From the NCBI RefSeq assembly GCF_003688625.1, contig NZ_RCWY01000001.1, forward strand, positions 992,001 to 1,056,000: DNA of 64,000 nucleotides, given 5' to 3'. Within the stretch, counting starts at the first letter, position 1. Every line of letters begins with the position of its first letter. The notes under the pieces are model-generated. The model was not told the DNA's origin, made no database searches, and was given only the letters and a program-made list of their open reading frames with translations. Below, in pieces: positions 44,837 to 53,557 of the stretch. A program made the translations under genes and the position numbers. The stretch is from Sphingomonas sp. PP-CE-3A-406. GTDB taxonomy: Bacteria; Pseudomonadota; Alphaproteobacteria; Sphingomonadales; Sphingomonadaceae.

Positions 44837-46573
44837 ATGCCCGCACAGCTTCTGAACGTCCTGATCTACGCCGGCATCGTGCTGTTCGCACTGGTGGTGA
44901 TCGGCATCATCCTGACCCGGCTCTACCGCCGCGCGACCAAGGACGTCGCGCTGATCCGCACCGGCTTCGGCGGCGAGAAGGTCGTCCTCAACGGCGGCAT
45001 CATGGTGATCCCGGTGCTGCACGAACTGATGCAGGTCCGCCTGACGACCGTGAAGCTGGAGGTGTCGCGTCTCAACAAGGATGCGCTGATCACGCTCGAC
45101 AAGCTTCGCGTCGACGTCGTCGGGCTGTTCCATATCAAGGTGAAGCCCGATGCGGAGTCGATCGCCGCCGCCGCGCAGACGCTCGGCGACTCGGTCAACA
45201 GCCCCGATGCGGTGAAGTCGCTGCTCGACGGCAAGCTCGTGTCCGCGCTGCGCTCGGTCGCCGCGACGATGACGATGGAGCACCTCCACGCCAACCGCGC
45301 CGACTTCATCCAGAAGGTGCAGGAGGCGCTGATGACCGATCTGGACATGAACGGCTTCCAGCTCGAGTCCGTCAGCATCACGCATTTCGACCAGACCGCG
45401 TTCGAGCATTTCAACGAGAACAACGCATTCGATGCCGAGGGCCTGACCGTGCTCACGCGGACGATCGAGGAGCGCAAGAAGATCCGCAACGACATCGTCG
45501 CGACCAACCGCGTCGAGATCGAGCAGCGTAACCTCGATGCGAACAACCAGTCGCTCGAGATCGCGCAGGCCGCGGAACAGGCGCGACTGACGCAGGAGCA
45601 GACGCTGTCGGCACGCCGTGCCGAACAGGCCACCGCGATCGCCACCGCCGAGGCCGAGCAAACCCGCCTTGCCGAGATCGCCCGCATCACCGCCAGCCAG
45701 GCACAAACCGTCGCGCAGACCGAAGCCGACAAGGTGATCCAGACCGCGACCATCGCTCGTGACGGTGCGATCCAGACCGCGACGATCGAACGCGACCGCA
45801 CCATCGAGATCGCGCGCATAACGACGGCCGTGCAGACCGCGCAAAAGTCCGAGGAGGAATCGACTGCGACGGCTGCCGCCAACGAGGCACGCGCCCTCGC
45901 CGTCCGCGCCGAGGAAAGCGTCGCCACCGCCAAAGCGACCGAAATCGCCAACCGCAACAAGAACGTCGCCGTGATCGCCGCCACCCAGCGCGCGCAGGAA
46001 GAGGCTGTCGGCATCACCGTCGCCGCGACCGCAGAAAAGGAAGCTGCCGAGGCACGTGCGAGCGCCCTGCGCACCGAGGCGACTGCCGAGGCCGATGCCG
46101 AGAAAGCCCGCGCGGAAGGGCGCGAGGCGGCGTTCAAGGTCGATGCGGCAGGTCAGGCATCGCTCAACGAGGCGACCAACCTGCTGAGCGACGCGCAGAC
46201 AGCGCTGCTGATCCGCCGCGCGATGCTGGAAGCCCTGCCCGCGATCATCGCGGCGGCGAGCAAGCCGATGGAGAACATCGACAAGATCAGCATCCTCGAT
46301 GCGCGAGGATTGCATGGCGACGGCGGCAGCGACGGCGCGTCCGGCGGCGGACAAAGCAATCTCGCCGACACCGCGGTCGCGGCGGCGATGCGTTACCGCG
46401 TCGGTGGCCCGCTGATCGATGGCCTGATGGCGGAACTGGGGATGACCGGCAGTTCCTTGAACGGCATGCTCGCCGGCAGCAGCGCTGACGCGGCGTCTGC
46501 GCGAAGCTCCTCCACCGATGCCCACAAACATCCCACTGCTCTCAATGGCGGGTCGGGCAACCCGCCGGCCTGA
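44837..46573 (+). CDS. yqiK: Flotillin-family protein YqiK
   Basis: 578 residues. One N-terminal membrane span (LLNVLIYAGIVLFALVVIGIIL) is followed by a PHB/SPFH domain (ALIRTGFGGEKVVLNGGIMVIPVLHELMQVRLTTVKLEVSRLNKDALITLDKLRVDVVGLFHIKV) and long Ala/Glu-rich coiled coils (about 210-450), then a variable C-terminus. It would form oligomeric scaffolds at the inner membrane with YqiJ. GGGGAGGG precedes the ATG. The end touches the PhyH gene. Confidence 0.93.
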   Translation: MPAQLLNVLIYAGIVLFALVVIGIILTRLYRRATKDVALIRTGFGGEKVVLNGGIMVIPVLHELMQVRLTTVKLEVSRLNKDALITLDKLRVDVVGLFHIKVKPDAESIAAAAQTLGDSVNSPDAVKSLLDGKLVSALRSVAATMTMEHLHANRADFIQKVQEALMTDLDMNGFQLESVSITHFDQTAFEHFNENNAFDAEGLTVLTRTIEERKKIRNDIVATNRVEIEQRNLDANNQSLEIAQAAEQARLTQEQTLSARRAEQATAIATAEAEQTRLAEIARITASQAQTVAQTEADKVIQTATIARDGAIQTATIERDRTIEIARITTAVQTAQKSEEESTATAAANEARALAVRAEESVATAKATEIANRNKNVAVIAATQRAQEEAVGITVAATAEKEAAEARASALRTEATAEADAEKARAEGREAAFKVDAAGQASLNEATNLLSDAQTALLIRRAMLEALPAIIAAASKPMENIDKISILDARGLHGDGGSDGASGGGQSNLADTAVAAAMRYRVGGPLIDGLMAELGMTGSSLNGMLAGSSADAASARSSSTDAHKHPTALNGGSGNPPA

Positions 46574-46574
46574 C

Positions 46575-47270
46575 GTGAGTCCCCAGGCCAAGGCCCTGGA
46601 ACTCGATCTGCGCTTCGAAGAAGACGGCGCGCAGATCTTTCCGGGCGCGTTGGATCCTGCCACGTGCCTTTCGATCGAACAGGCCGCGGCAGATCTACCC
46701 CGCGACGTCCCCGGCGTGCGGATCGGGGCCGCCCCTGCCCTGCGCGGCATGCTCGCCGTTGACGGTCCCATCGGCCGCATCGCCGGATCTGTGCTGGGGC
46801 GCGACGCACGCCCCGTCCGAGCCGTGCTGTTCGACAAGACGGCGGCCCGGAACTGGGCGCTCGGCTGGCATCAGGATCGCACCATCGTCGTCGAGCAGCG
46901 CGGTGCCGTCGACGGGTTCGGTCCGTGGACGGTGAAGGCCGGACTCGTCCAGGTCGAACCGCCCTTCGCGTTGCTGGAGCGGATGGTCACGATCCGCGTC
47001 CACCTCGACCCCGTCGACGCCACGAATGCCCCGCTCCGCATCGTACCCGGATCTCACCGGCTCGGCCGCCTGCCGGAAACGAGTATCGGGCATGTCGTCG
47101 AGGCGCGCGGCGAGCGCCTGTGCCGCGCGAACCGCGGCAATGTCTGGCTCTACGCGACACCGATCGTCCACGGCTCGCGCGCGGCCGATCCACCCCGTCG
47201 CCGACGCGTGCTCCAGATCGACTACGCAGCCGAAGACCTGCCCGCTCCGCTTCGATGGCACGGGCTGTAG
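46575..47270 (+). CDS. Phytanoyl-CoA dioxygenase (PhyH)-like protein
   Basis: 231 residues from a GTG one base after the yqiK stop (an ATG at 46545 is an alternative). It has the double-stranded beta-helix layout of Fe(II)/2-oxoglutarate oxygenases: WALGWHQDRTIVV supplies HxD, HLDPVDATNAPLRIVPGSHRLGRL follows, and IVHGSRAAD gives the distal His and Arg. The substrate is unknown. The C-terminal stop lies inside a tRNA-like 3' half, so the gene's end may have been formed or trimmed by an integration event. Confidence 0.85.
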   Translation: MSPQAKALELDLRFEEDGAQIFPGALDPATCLSIEQAAADLPRDVPGVRIGAAPALRGMLAVDGPIGRIAGSVLGRDARPVRAVLFDKTAARNWALGWHQDRTIVVEQRGAVDGFGPWTVKAGLVQVEPPFALLERMVTIRVHLDPVDATNAPLRIVPGSHRLGRLPETSIGHVVEARGERLCRANRGNVWLYATPIVHGSRAADPPRRRRVLQIDYAAEDLPAPLRWHGL

Positions 47271-47303
47271 AGGTCAAGGGTTCGATTCCCCTCGGAGCGA
47301 CCA
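47264..47303 (+). other. tRNA-like 3' half (possible attachment-site remnant)
   Basis: GCTGTAGAGGTC-AAGGGTTCGATTCCCCT-CGGAGCGACCA has a T arm and a CCA end and closely tracks the tRNA-Ala 3' half at 41660-41735 (AGAGGTC, GGGTTCGATTCCCC and ACCA are shared), but the acceptor stem differs. No D or anticodon arm is present upstream. CGCTCCG at 47243 could pair with CGGAGCG, yet only 43 bases lie between, too few for a tRNA. It is best read as a displaced tRNA 3' end of the kind left by integrases. Confidence 0.6.
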
Positions 47304-47365
47304 GCGCCTGCCGACAAACGTTATTTATCGCCCCGAACCGACCGGCCGACGGCAGTGCCCGCGCC

Positions 47366-49219
47366 TCAGGCGGCGCTGGTGATCGGCGCGTTCCCCGCAT
47401 CCGAACTCGACAGCCACCGTACGAAGTTCGACGCGTCCATCGGTCGCCCGAACAGGAAGCCCTGCGCCTCTTCGCAGCCGATATGCGCGAGGACGTTGGC
47501 CGCGTCCTCGCTTTCGACGCCCTCGGCCACGACGCGGTAGCCGAGCTTCTGCGCCAGCCCGACCATCGTCTCGACGAGGACGAAGTCCGCGCCGCTCGTC
47601 GCACGGAGGTTGCGCACGAACGCCTGATCGATCTTGACGACCTGCGCTGGCAGCCTCTGCAGATAGGCGAGGCTGCTATGGCCCGTACCGAAGTCGTCGA
47701 TCGCGAGGCAAATGCCCGCCGTCGCCAATTCTGCGAGCATCGCGAGCGCCTGCTCGGGGTGATCCATGATCGCGCTCTCGGTCAGTTCGATCTCGAGTTG
47801 ATCGGGCCGCAGCTGTCGCCGCAGCATCCCCAGCTGGATGCGTTCGATCAGATCCGTCTCTTCGAGGTTGGCGGCCGAGATATTGACGGAAATCGCGACG
47901 CCTATGCCGGCCTCGTTCCAGCCGACGAGCTGGTCCATCGCCGCATCCAGCACCCACTGCGTGGTCGGTCGGGCCAGCGACGTGTGCTCGATGATCGGGA
48001 TGAATTCGGCGGGCGATATCTCACCGAGCACCGGGTGCCGCCATCGCAGCAACGCCTCGACACCGATACAGCGCCGCGTCGCCAGTTCGACACGCGGTTG
48101 AAACATCAGCCGAAGCTGATCGCCGGCTTCGAGCGCGGTCCCGAAATCCTGCAACAGCGTATATTGACGGCGATGCGCGATGTCGCTGGCCGGCGAATAC
48201 AGCGCGATCGCACCATCCACCTGCCGGGCATCCTGCGCCGCGCTGGCCGCCGCGCGCAACACGTCGTCGGCCACCGCGTCACCCAGCGTGAACGCGCGAA
48301 CGCCGATCGCGACGTTGGTCACGAACCGGACCGACGAGGACGCCCGGATCGCCGCGAAGCCCGACGCCAGGACCGCCATGTACGCATCCTGATCGACGTC
48401 GGGTGGCCCCAGAAAGGCGAATTGCGCCGGGCCGACGTGATAAGCGACGCGAGAGGAATCGAGCCGCTGTTGCAGCGACAGCGCGGCCTCTCGGATCAAC
48501 GCGTCGACCCGCGCTCCGCCCATCACCCGCAAGATCCGGTTGATCTGGTCGTCCCGGCCCAAATCGACGACGACGACGAGCCTATGCTCGCCGCTATGGT
48601 CTCGCGTCAGATCTAGGAGGTCCTCGCGGAACTGATTGCGGTTGGGCATACCGCTGATCGGATCGATCCGGCCGAACGCATGCTGCAACTCGATCTGCGC
48701 CATGACCATCGCCGCTAGGTCGGTCAACGCGGCCATTTCGGCGGCGGACGCCTGCCGAGGCTCGGTGCCGAGCACGCAGAGCGAGCCAAGACCATAGCCT
48801 TCGCTGGTGACCAGCGGTGCGCCCGCATAGAACCGGGTGCCGGCAAGACCCAACGGGCTTTCGGCGTAAAAACAGTCCGCCTGCAGGTCCTCGATAACCA
48901 GCGGGCTCGTCGATTCGGCGACCTGCGAACACGGCGCTTTTCGTCGGGTGATCGAGTCGTGAGAGATCCCGACTCGCGACTTGAACCATTGTCGATCGCG
49001 ATCGGTCAGCGAAATGGCTGCTACCGGCAGGCCGAAGATCTGGCTGGCCATGCGCGTGATACGATCAAAGCTCTCGCTCGATGGCGTATCGAGCAGCTTG
49101 AGCTGGTGCAAAGCGTCAAGCCGAGCCTTCTCTAGATAGTCACGCACGGGCTTCCCTTTCGGGATAGCTGATAAATTACAATCGTTAACGGTTTCACCAA
49201 CGTCAAACGCGACGGGCAT
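47366..49219 (-). CDS. Cyclic-di-GMP phosphodiesterase: GAF, degenerate GGDEF, EAL
   Basis: 617 residues. GAF domain about 30-175 (ALHQLKLLDTPSSESFDRITRMASQIFGLPVAAISL). A GGDEF-like domain about 190-340 starts DPISGMPNRNQF but has HVGPAQFAF where RxGGDEFxxL should be, so it cannot make c-di-GMP. The EAL domain keeps VEALLRWRHP, VNISAANLEE, ELTES, IDDFGTGHSSLAYL, KIDQAFV and VAEGVES, the metal and catalytic set, so it should degrade c-di-GMP. Cytosolic, no membrane span. The GAF domain probably senses a small ligand. Confidence 0.92.
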   Translation of the reverse strand: MPVAFDVGETVNDCNLSAIPKGKPVRDYLEKARLDALHQLKLLDTPSSESFDRITRMASQIFGLPVAAISLTDRDRQWFKSRVGISHDSITRRKAPCSQVAESTSPLVIEDLQADCFYAESPLGLAGTRFYAGAPLVTSEGYGLGSLCVLGTEPRQASAAEMAALTDLAAMVMAQIELQHAFGRIDPISGMPNRNQFREDLLDLTRDHSGEHRLVVVVDLGRDDQINRILRVMGGARVDALIREAALSLQQRLDSSRVAYHVGPAQFAFLGPPDVDQDAYMAVLASGFAAIRASSSVRFVTNVAIGVRAFTLGDAVADDVLRAAASAAQDARQVDGAIALYSPASDIAHRRQYTLLQDFGTALEAGDQLRLMFQPRVELATRRCIGVEALLRWRHPVLGEISPAEFIPIIEHTSLARPTTQWVLDAAMDQLVGWNEAGIGVAISVNISAANLEETDLIERIQLGMLRRQLRPDQLEIELTESAIMDHPEQALAMLAELATAGICLAIDDFGTGHSSLAYLQRLPAQVVKIDQAFVRNLRATSGADFVLVETMVGLAQKLGYRVVAEGVESEDAANVLAHIGCEEAQGFLFGRPMDASNFVRWLSSSDAGNAPITSAA

Positions 49220-49226
49220 TGAAAAA

Positions 49227-49385
49227 TTAGGAAAATCCGCCGCCGAACCGCGTGGCTACCGGCTCGTAATCCGGTGACACGCAGCGCGACCGCGCGACAC
49301 CAAGGCCGCGTACTAGAGCGACGTGTTCGTCGCGCTTGAGCGGAGCGATATGCGCCGATCGAGCGGATGCTGCTCGACCGATCAT
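49227..49385 (-). CDS. Possible 52-residue protein downstream of the xylose symporter
   Basis: ATG at 49385 with GGGGAT six bases upstream opens 52 codons (MIGRAASARSAHIAPLKRDE at the start) rich in Arg and Ala. No domain or signal is seen. It lies after the symporter's terminator-like hairpin, which argues against co-transcription. Chance frame not excluded. Confidence 0.25.
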   Translation of the reverse strand: MIGRAASARSAHIAPLKRDEHVALVRGLGVARSRCVSPDYEPVATRFGGGFS

Positions 49386-49403
49386 CGTTATCCCCTGAAA
49401 CAA

Positions 49404-49425
49404 CGGGAGGGCCGAGGCCCTCCCG
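49404..49425 (-). terminator. Hairpin after the xylose symporter gene
   Basis: CGGGAGGGCC and GGCCCTCCCG pair perfectly across two bases; on the minus strand GTTGTTT follows. It lies 7 bp past the symporter stop. Confidence 0.75.
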
Positions 49426-49431
49426 CGAGGA

Positions 49432-50856
49432 TCACCCCTGCATGTCTTCAAGTTCGCGTCCGCGTGTCTCGTTGACCATCGCCTTCACGAAGAAGAACGA
49501 CGCCGCCGCGAAGAACGCGTAGCCGAAATACGTCACGCTGAGGCCCGGCGATACCGCCAGCGCCGGGAAGCTCACCGAAATCGCCGCGTTGGCGATCCAC
49601 TGCGCGAAACCGGCGACCGCGAGACCCGAACCACGGATCTGCTGCGGGAACATCTCGCCGAGCATCACCCACATCACCGGACCCCAGCTTGCGTTGAAGA
49701 AGATGACGTAGAGGTTAGCCGAGATCAGCGCGATCAGGCCGTTGTGGCCCGGCAGGCTGACCGCGCCCGCCGCGTCGGTGACCGCGGTCGAGAACGCATA
49801 GGCGACGATCGCCAGCGTGACGGCCATGCCGGCCGATCCGACCAGCAGCAGCGGCTTGCGGCCGATCTTGTCGACGGTCGCGATCGTGAACAGGCACGCC
49901 GCGATCGAGAGGACGCCCGACAGGATGTTGATCTGGAGCGCGTTGTCCTCTGTGAAGCCGACCGCCTCCCACAGCACCGCGCCGTAATAGAACACGACAT
50001 TGATCCCGACGAACTGCTGGAAAATGGCGAGACCGATGCCCGCCCACAGGATCGGACGGACCTTGCCGGTGGTCTTGTCGAGCAGATCGGACAGCTTGGG
50101 CTTGTGGTGGTCCTTGGCGAGCGAATTGCGGATCTCGATCACCTTGCGATCGGCCTCCTCGCGGCCGAACAGCCGGGTCAGGACGGCCCGCGCCTGCTCG
50201 TCGCGCCCCTTGGCGACCAGGAAGCGCGGGCTTTCCGGGATGACCGTCAGCGCGATCAGATAGACCAGAGCCGGGATCGCCTGGAACCAGAACATCCAGC
50301 GCCACGCCGACTGGTGAAGCCAGAACTCGGCGGTCGAGCCACCGGCATAGCGCGCGACCGCGAAATTCGCGACGAACGCACCGGTCAGGCCCGAGATGAT
50401 CATCACTTGCTGGACGCTCGACAGGCGCCCGCGGATCGCCGCCGGCGTGACTTCGGAGATGTAGACCGGCGAGGTGACGCTGGCGGCGCCGACGCCGAGA
50501 CCGCCGATGATCCGCGCCAGGATGAAGATCGCCGACGAGCCTGCCGCGCCCGCGACCAGCGCCGATACCAGGAACAGCACTGCCGACAACATCATGACGC
50601 TGCGGCGACCGATCGCATCCGACAACCGTCCGGCGCCGAATGCACCGATCGCCGAACCGACCAGAATCGCGCCGACGTTGACGCCGATCCCGAGCCGTCC
50701 GAGTGCGAATGCGGCCTCGAGCCCCTTCTGCGTGCCGTTGATCACGCCCGAATCATAGCCGAACATGAACCCGCCGATGGTGGCGACGGCGACGATCGCG
50801 GTGATGAAACCGTAGTTCACCGCCGATCCGCCCGATCCTCTGATACTCTCCGACAT
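49432..50856 (-). CDS. xylE: Sugar porter, D-xylose:H+ symporter type
   Basis: 474 residues, twelve membrane helices. Signatures: GGFMFGYDSGVINGTQ in helix 1, GRLSDAIGRRSVMML (motif A), VTSPVYISEVTPAAIRGRLSSVQQ, FQQFVGINVVFYYGAVLWEAVGF (QQxxGxN, sugar binding), TVDKIGRKPLLL and PESPRFL. The gene neighbourhood (xylAB, xylan glycosidases, LacI regulator) favours xylose as substrate. AGGAGGGG precedes the ATG. An operator-like site lies in the 287-bp upstream gap. Confidence 0.9.
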   Translation of the reverse strand: MSESIRGSGGSAVNYGFITAIVAVATIGGFMFGYDSGVINGTQKGLEAAFALGRLGIGVNVGAILVGSAIGAFGAGRLSDAIGRRSVMMLSAVLFLVSALVAGAAGSSAIFILARIIGGLGVGAASVTSPVYISEVTPAAIRGRLSSVQQVMIISGLTGAFVANFAVARYAGGSTAEFWLHQSAWRWMFWFQAIPALVYLIALTVIPESPRFLVAKGRDEQARAVLTRLFGREEADRKVIEIRNSLAKDHHKPKLSDLLDKTTGKVRPILWAGIGLAIFQQFVGINVVFYYGAVLWEAVGFTEDNALQINILSGVLSIAACLFTIATVDKIGRKPLLLVGSAGMAVTLAIVAYAFSTAVTDAAGAVSLPGHNGLIALISANLYVIFFNASWGPVMWVMLGEMFPQQIRGSGLAVAGFAQWIANAAISVSFPALAVSPGLSVTYFGYAFFAAASFFFVKAMVNETRGRELEDMQG

Positions 50857-51114
50857 AACCCCTCCTAAACGCCGCTATTATCGGCTGATTTGTGCATGTT
50901 GCGTGATGGTGTGCGGACGCGGCCTCACCATGTGGCCAGTCGTCCAGATGTTCCGGAAACGCCGATCATGCGGGCGATCGCGCCGGCAGTGGCACGGCGG
51001 ATCGACAGCCGCGTCCACCGGCTTGGTGCCCGTCCTTGCGAGGGTCTAGCGTCGGTTCGATCACACCCAATCCTCAACAACGGCGCTGGTATCGATTGCC
51101 GATCCGCGTCTCTA

Positions 51115-51128
51115 TGGTATCGCTATCA
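51115..51128 (-). promoter_or_regulatory. LacI-type operator candidate upstream of the symporter
   Basis: TGGTATCGCTATCA; its reverse complement TGATAGCGATACCA agrees at 12 of 14 positions with TGTTAGCGCTACCA, the Caulobacter XylR operator as I remember it. It is about 259 bp before the symporter start and 16 bp after the LacI stop. A GGTATCG half site also lies at 51088. Confidence 0.5.
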
Positions 51129-51143
51129 AGTCTGGTGCGCGCG

Positions 51144-52229
51144 TCAAGTGCGGCTCTCGCGCGGCCGCCGGCGCGGTGCTGCGTCGGACTGCCGCCGGAT
51201 CAGGGTGAAATCAAGCGTCTGGTGGCGTTCGATCTTCGCGTCGCTGCCCGATTGCCGGATCGCGGTGACCAGCAGGTCGACCGCCGCGCGCGCCATATCC
51301 GCGATCGGCTGGTGAATGGTCGTCAGTTCGGGCCAGATCGCGGTCGACAGCGTCGTGTCGTCGAATCCGCAGACCGTCAGGTCGCCCGGCACGTCGATGC
51401 CGCGGCGATGCGCGATAGCCACCGTTGCCGCCGCCATGTCGTCGTTCGACGCGAAGATCGCGGTCGGTGGATTTTCAAGCGCGAGAAGCTGCTCTGCGGC
51501 GTCGAGCCCCGATCGGTAGGTGAACAGGCCGTCGGCGACCAGGCTCGGATCGAACGGCAAACCTGCCTGTTCGAGCGCGGCGGTATAGCCCGCATAGCGC
51601 TGAGCGCTGGCCGACAGGTTGGGATCGCCGGTGATGAAGCCGATCCGCCGATGGCCGAGGTCCATGATGTGCTGGGTCATCATCGACGCCGCCTCGCGAT
51701 CGTCGATGCCGATCGCCAGCTGGTCCGCCGATGGCATTGCCGTCGCCACCGCGATCGCCGGGATGCCGGCCTTGGCCAGCAGGTCGAGAACGCCGGCGGC
51801 TTCGCACAACGGCGGCGGCAGGATGATGCCGTCGATGCCGCCTTCGATCAGGTGTCGGGTCACCTCGAGCTCATGATCGCCCAGTTCGCATTTCTCGACG
51901 ACGATCTGGACATCACGGCGGCTCGCCTGTTCGAGACTGCCGAGCAGGAATTCGCTCAAGAAGCCCGCGCTCGGATTGCTGTACAAAAGACCGATCCGCG
52001 TCTGCCCTGCCCCGGCCAGGCTACGCGCCGCGGGATTGGGCGCGTAGTTCAGCGCTGCGATCGCCGCATTCACGGTCTCGCGCGTCTTGGGCCGTACGTT
52101 GGTCTCGCCGTTGATCACGCGCGAGACGGTCATCGGAGAAACCCCGGCGCGCGCCGCCACATCGCTGATGGTGGGAGTCGAACCTCCGCGACGCGAGGAG
52201 CGAGTTGGCGCTGGCGAATGAACTGTCAT
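51144..52229 (-). CDS. LacI-family transcriptional regulator of the xylose locus
   Basis: 361 residues. The HTH with hinge reads TISDVAARAGVSPMTVSRVINGETNVRPKTRETV, followed by a periplasmic-binding-protein-like sugar domain (IGLLYSNPSAGFLSEFLLGSLEQA, GHRRIGFITGDPNLSASAQRYAGY, AIFASNDDMAAATVAIAHRRGIDVPGDLTVCGFDDT). It sits between the xylE-type symporter and the GH43-xylBA genes, so a XylR-like repressor responding to xylose or a xylo-oligosaccharide is likely. Operator-like sites are present upstream of itself, the GH43 gene and the symporter. Confidence 0.93.
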   Translation of the reverse strand: MTVHSPAPTRSSRRGGSTPTISDVAARAGVSPMTVSRVINGETNVRPKTRETVNAAIAALNYAPNPAARSLAGAGQTRIGLLYSNPSAGFLSEFLLGSLEQASRRDVQIVVEKCELGDHELEVTRHLIEGGIDGIILPPPLCEAAGVLDLLAKAGIPAIAVATAMPSADQLAIGIDDREAASMMTQHIMDLGHRRIGFITGDPNLSASAQRYAGYTAALEQAGLPFDPSLVADGLFTYRSGLDAAEQLLALENPPTAIFASNDDMAAATVAIAHRRGIDVPGDLTVCGFDDTTLSTAIWPELTTIHQPIADMARAAVDLLVTAIRQSGSDAKIERHQTLDFTLIRRQSDAAPRRRPRESRT

Positions 52230-52237
52230 GACAGGGG

Positions 52238-52251
52238 TGTTAGCGCAACGA
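52238..52251 (-). promoter_or_regulatory. LacI-type operator candidate at the regulator's own start
   Basis: TGTTAGCGCAACGA matches the remembered TGTTAGCGCTACCA at 12 of 14 positions and contains the GCGC centre typical of LacI sites. It lies 9 bp before the regulator start codon, suggesting autorepression. Confidence 0.5.
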
Positions 52252-52373
52252 TCGGGGACCGCAACCGGCGCGGCAAGATTCGCCCAAGCGTACCGTTAAT
52301 ACGAGCGCCGAGGGAGATCGCCGAAACTCGGGAATGAATTCTACGCCGTAGGGCCTGAACGCTTGCCCAATGC

Positions 52374-52401
52374 CGATACCGGGCATATGGTAGCGGTATC
52401 G
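52374..52401 (+). promoter_or_regulatory. LacI-type operator region before the GH43 gene
   Basis: CGATACCG and CGGTATCG are perfect inverses across 12 bases. The right half overlaps TGGTAGCGGTATCG, again close to the xylose operator pattern. It ends 57 bp before the GH43 start, a good place to control the GH43-xylB-xylA unit. Confidence 0.55.
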
Positions 52402-52458
52402 ATATTCACCGACAGGCTTCATAGAGAGCAGGCGGTACAGAGAGAGGACCGATCCGCA

Positions 52459-53553
52459 ATGCGCTACAGTCTGTTCCCCGGCGTGGCCCTGGCCGCCATC
52501 GCGCTCACCGCGACGATCTCCGGCGCGCAATCGACGCCGCCCAAGACCGGATCGACCGTCAGCCCTGACGGCAAACAGTATCGCGCGCAACCGCTGACGC
52601 GCGAGATCTACGCCGCCGACCCGTCCGCGCATGTCTTCGGCGGCAAGATCTACATCTATCCCAGCCACGACGTCGACGCGGGTATTCCCGACGACGATCT
52701 CGGCAACCAGTACGCGATGCACGACTACCGCGTCCTCAGCATGGACCGGGTCGGCGGACCGGTGACGGTCCATCCGGTCGCGATCGACGTGAAGAATATC
52801 CCCTGGGCGTCGAAGCAGAGCTGGGCGCCGGATGCCGCGTACAAGAACGGCACCTATTACCTCTACATTCCCGCGCGCGACGACAAGGGCGTCTTCCGGA
52901 TCGGCGTGGCGACGTCGAAGTCGCCGGTCGGTCCGTTCAAGGCCGAACCGATGCCGATCAAGGGCAGCTATTCGATCGATCCCGCGGTGTTCACCGATAC
53001 CGACGGCGCGAGCTACATGTATTTCGGCGGCATCTGGGGTGGCCAGTTGCAGCGCTGGGCGACCGGCAGGTTCGATCCGAACGCCGGTGACACCGACCTC
53101 AAGCAGGACGGCAAGCCCGCGCTGATGCCCAAGGTCGCCAAGCTGACGGCCGACATGAAGCAGTTCGCCGCGCCTCCGCGCGACGTCGCGATCCTCGACG
53201 AAGCCGGCAAGCCGTTGCTCGGCGGCGATCACGACCGGCGGTTCTTCGAAGCCTCGTGGATGTTCAAGCGCGGCGGCAAATACTATTTCACCTATTCGAC
53301 CGGCGACACGCACTTCATCGCCTATGCGACCGGCACCAGCCCGCTCGGTCCGTTCCGCTACCAGGGCAAGATCCTGCTGCCGGTGCAGGGCTGGACGACG
53401 CATCATTCGATCCTGAAGGTCGGCAACACGTGGCAGCTGGTCTACCACGACACGCAATTGTCGAACCGTAACCATCTGCGATCGGCGAAGATGACAGAGC
53501 TCACCTTCAATCCCGATGGCTCGATCCGCACCATCGATCCGTTCAAGAAGTAA
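52459..53553 (+). CDS. Secreted glycoside hydrolase family 43
   Basis: 364 residues: signal peptide MRYSLFPGVALAAIALTATISGA, then a five-bladed propeller. The three GH43 acidic residues are visible: base Asp in AADPSAHVFGGKIYIYPSHD, pKa-modulating Asp in YSIDPAVFTD, and acid Glu in RFFEASWMFKRGGKYYFTYS. Members are beta-xylosidases, arabinofuranosidases or arabinanases; the substrate is not decided. It is the first gene of the unit with xylB (4 bp gap) and xylA. GAGAGGA lies upstream of the ATG. Confidence 0.92.
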   Translation: MRYSLFPGVALAAIALTATISGAQSTPPKTGSTVSPDGKQYRAQPLTREIYAADPSAHVFGGKIYIYPSHDVDAGIPDDDLGNQYAMHDYRVLSMDRVGGPVTVHPVAIDVKNIPWASKQSWAPDAAYKNGTYYLYIPARDDKGVFRIGVATSKSPVGPFKAEPMPIKGSYSIDPAVFTDTDGASYMYFGGIWGGQLQRWATGRFDPNAGDTDLKQDGKPALMPKVAKLTADMKQFAAPPRDVAILDEAGKPLLGGDHDRRFFEASWMFKRGGKYYFTYSTGDTHFIAYATGTSPLGPFRYQGKILLPVQGWTTHHSILKVGNTWQLVYHDTQLSNRNHLRSAKMTELTFNPDGSIRTIDPFKK

Positions 53554-53557
53554 GCGC

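Noticed and set aside
44687-46837. A 716-codon open frame opposite the flotillin gene
   Set aside because: It reads through two genes and shows only low-complexity Gly/Arg/Asp sequence.
47243-47303. A complete tRNA formed by CGCTCCG and CGGAGCG
   Set aside because: Only 43 bases lie between the stems and no D or anticodon arm can be drawn. The left part is the conserved end of the PhyH protein, so the pairing is probably chance.
49255-49300. tRNA-like CCGG-CTCGTAA-TCCGG stem-loop
   Set aside because: No acceptor or T arm surrounds it.
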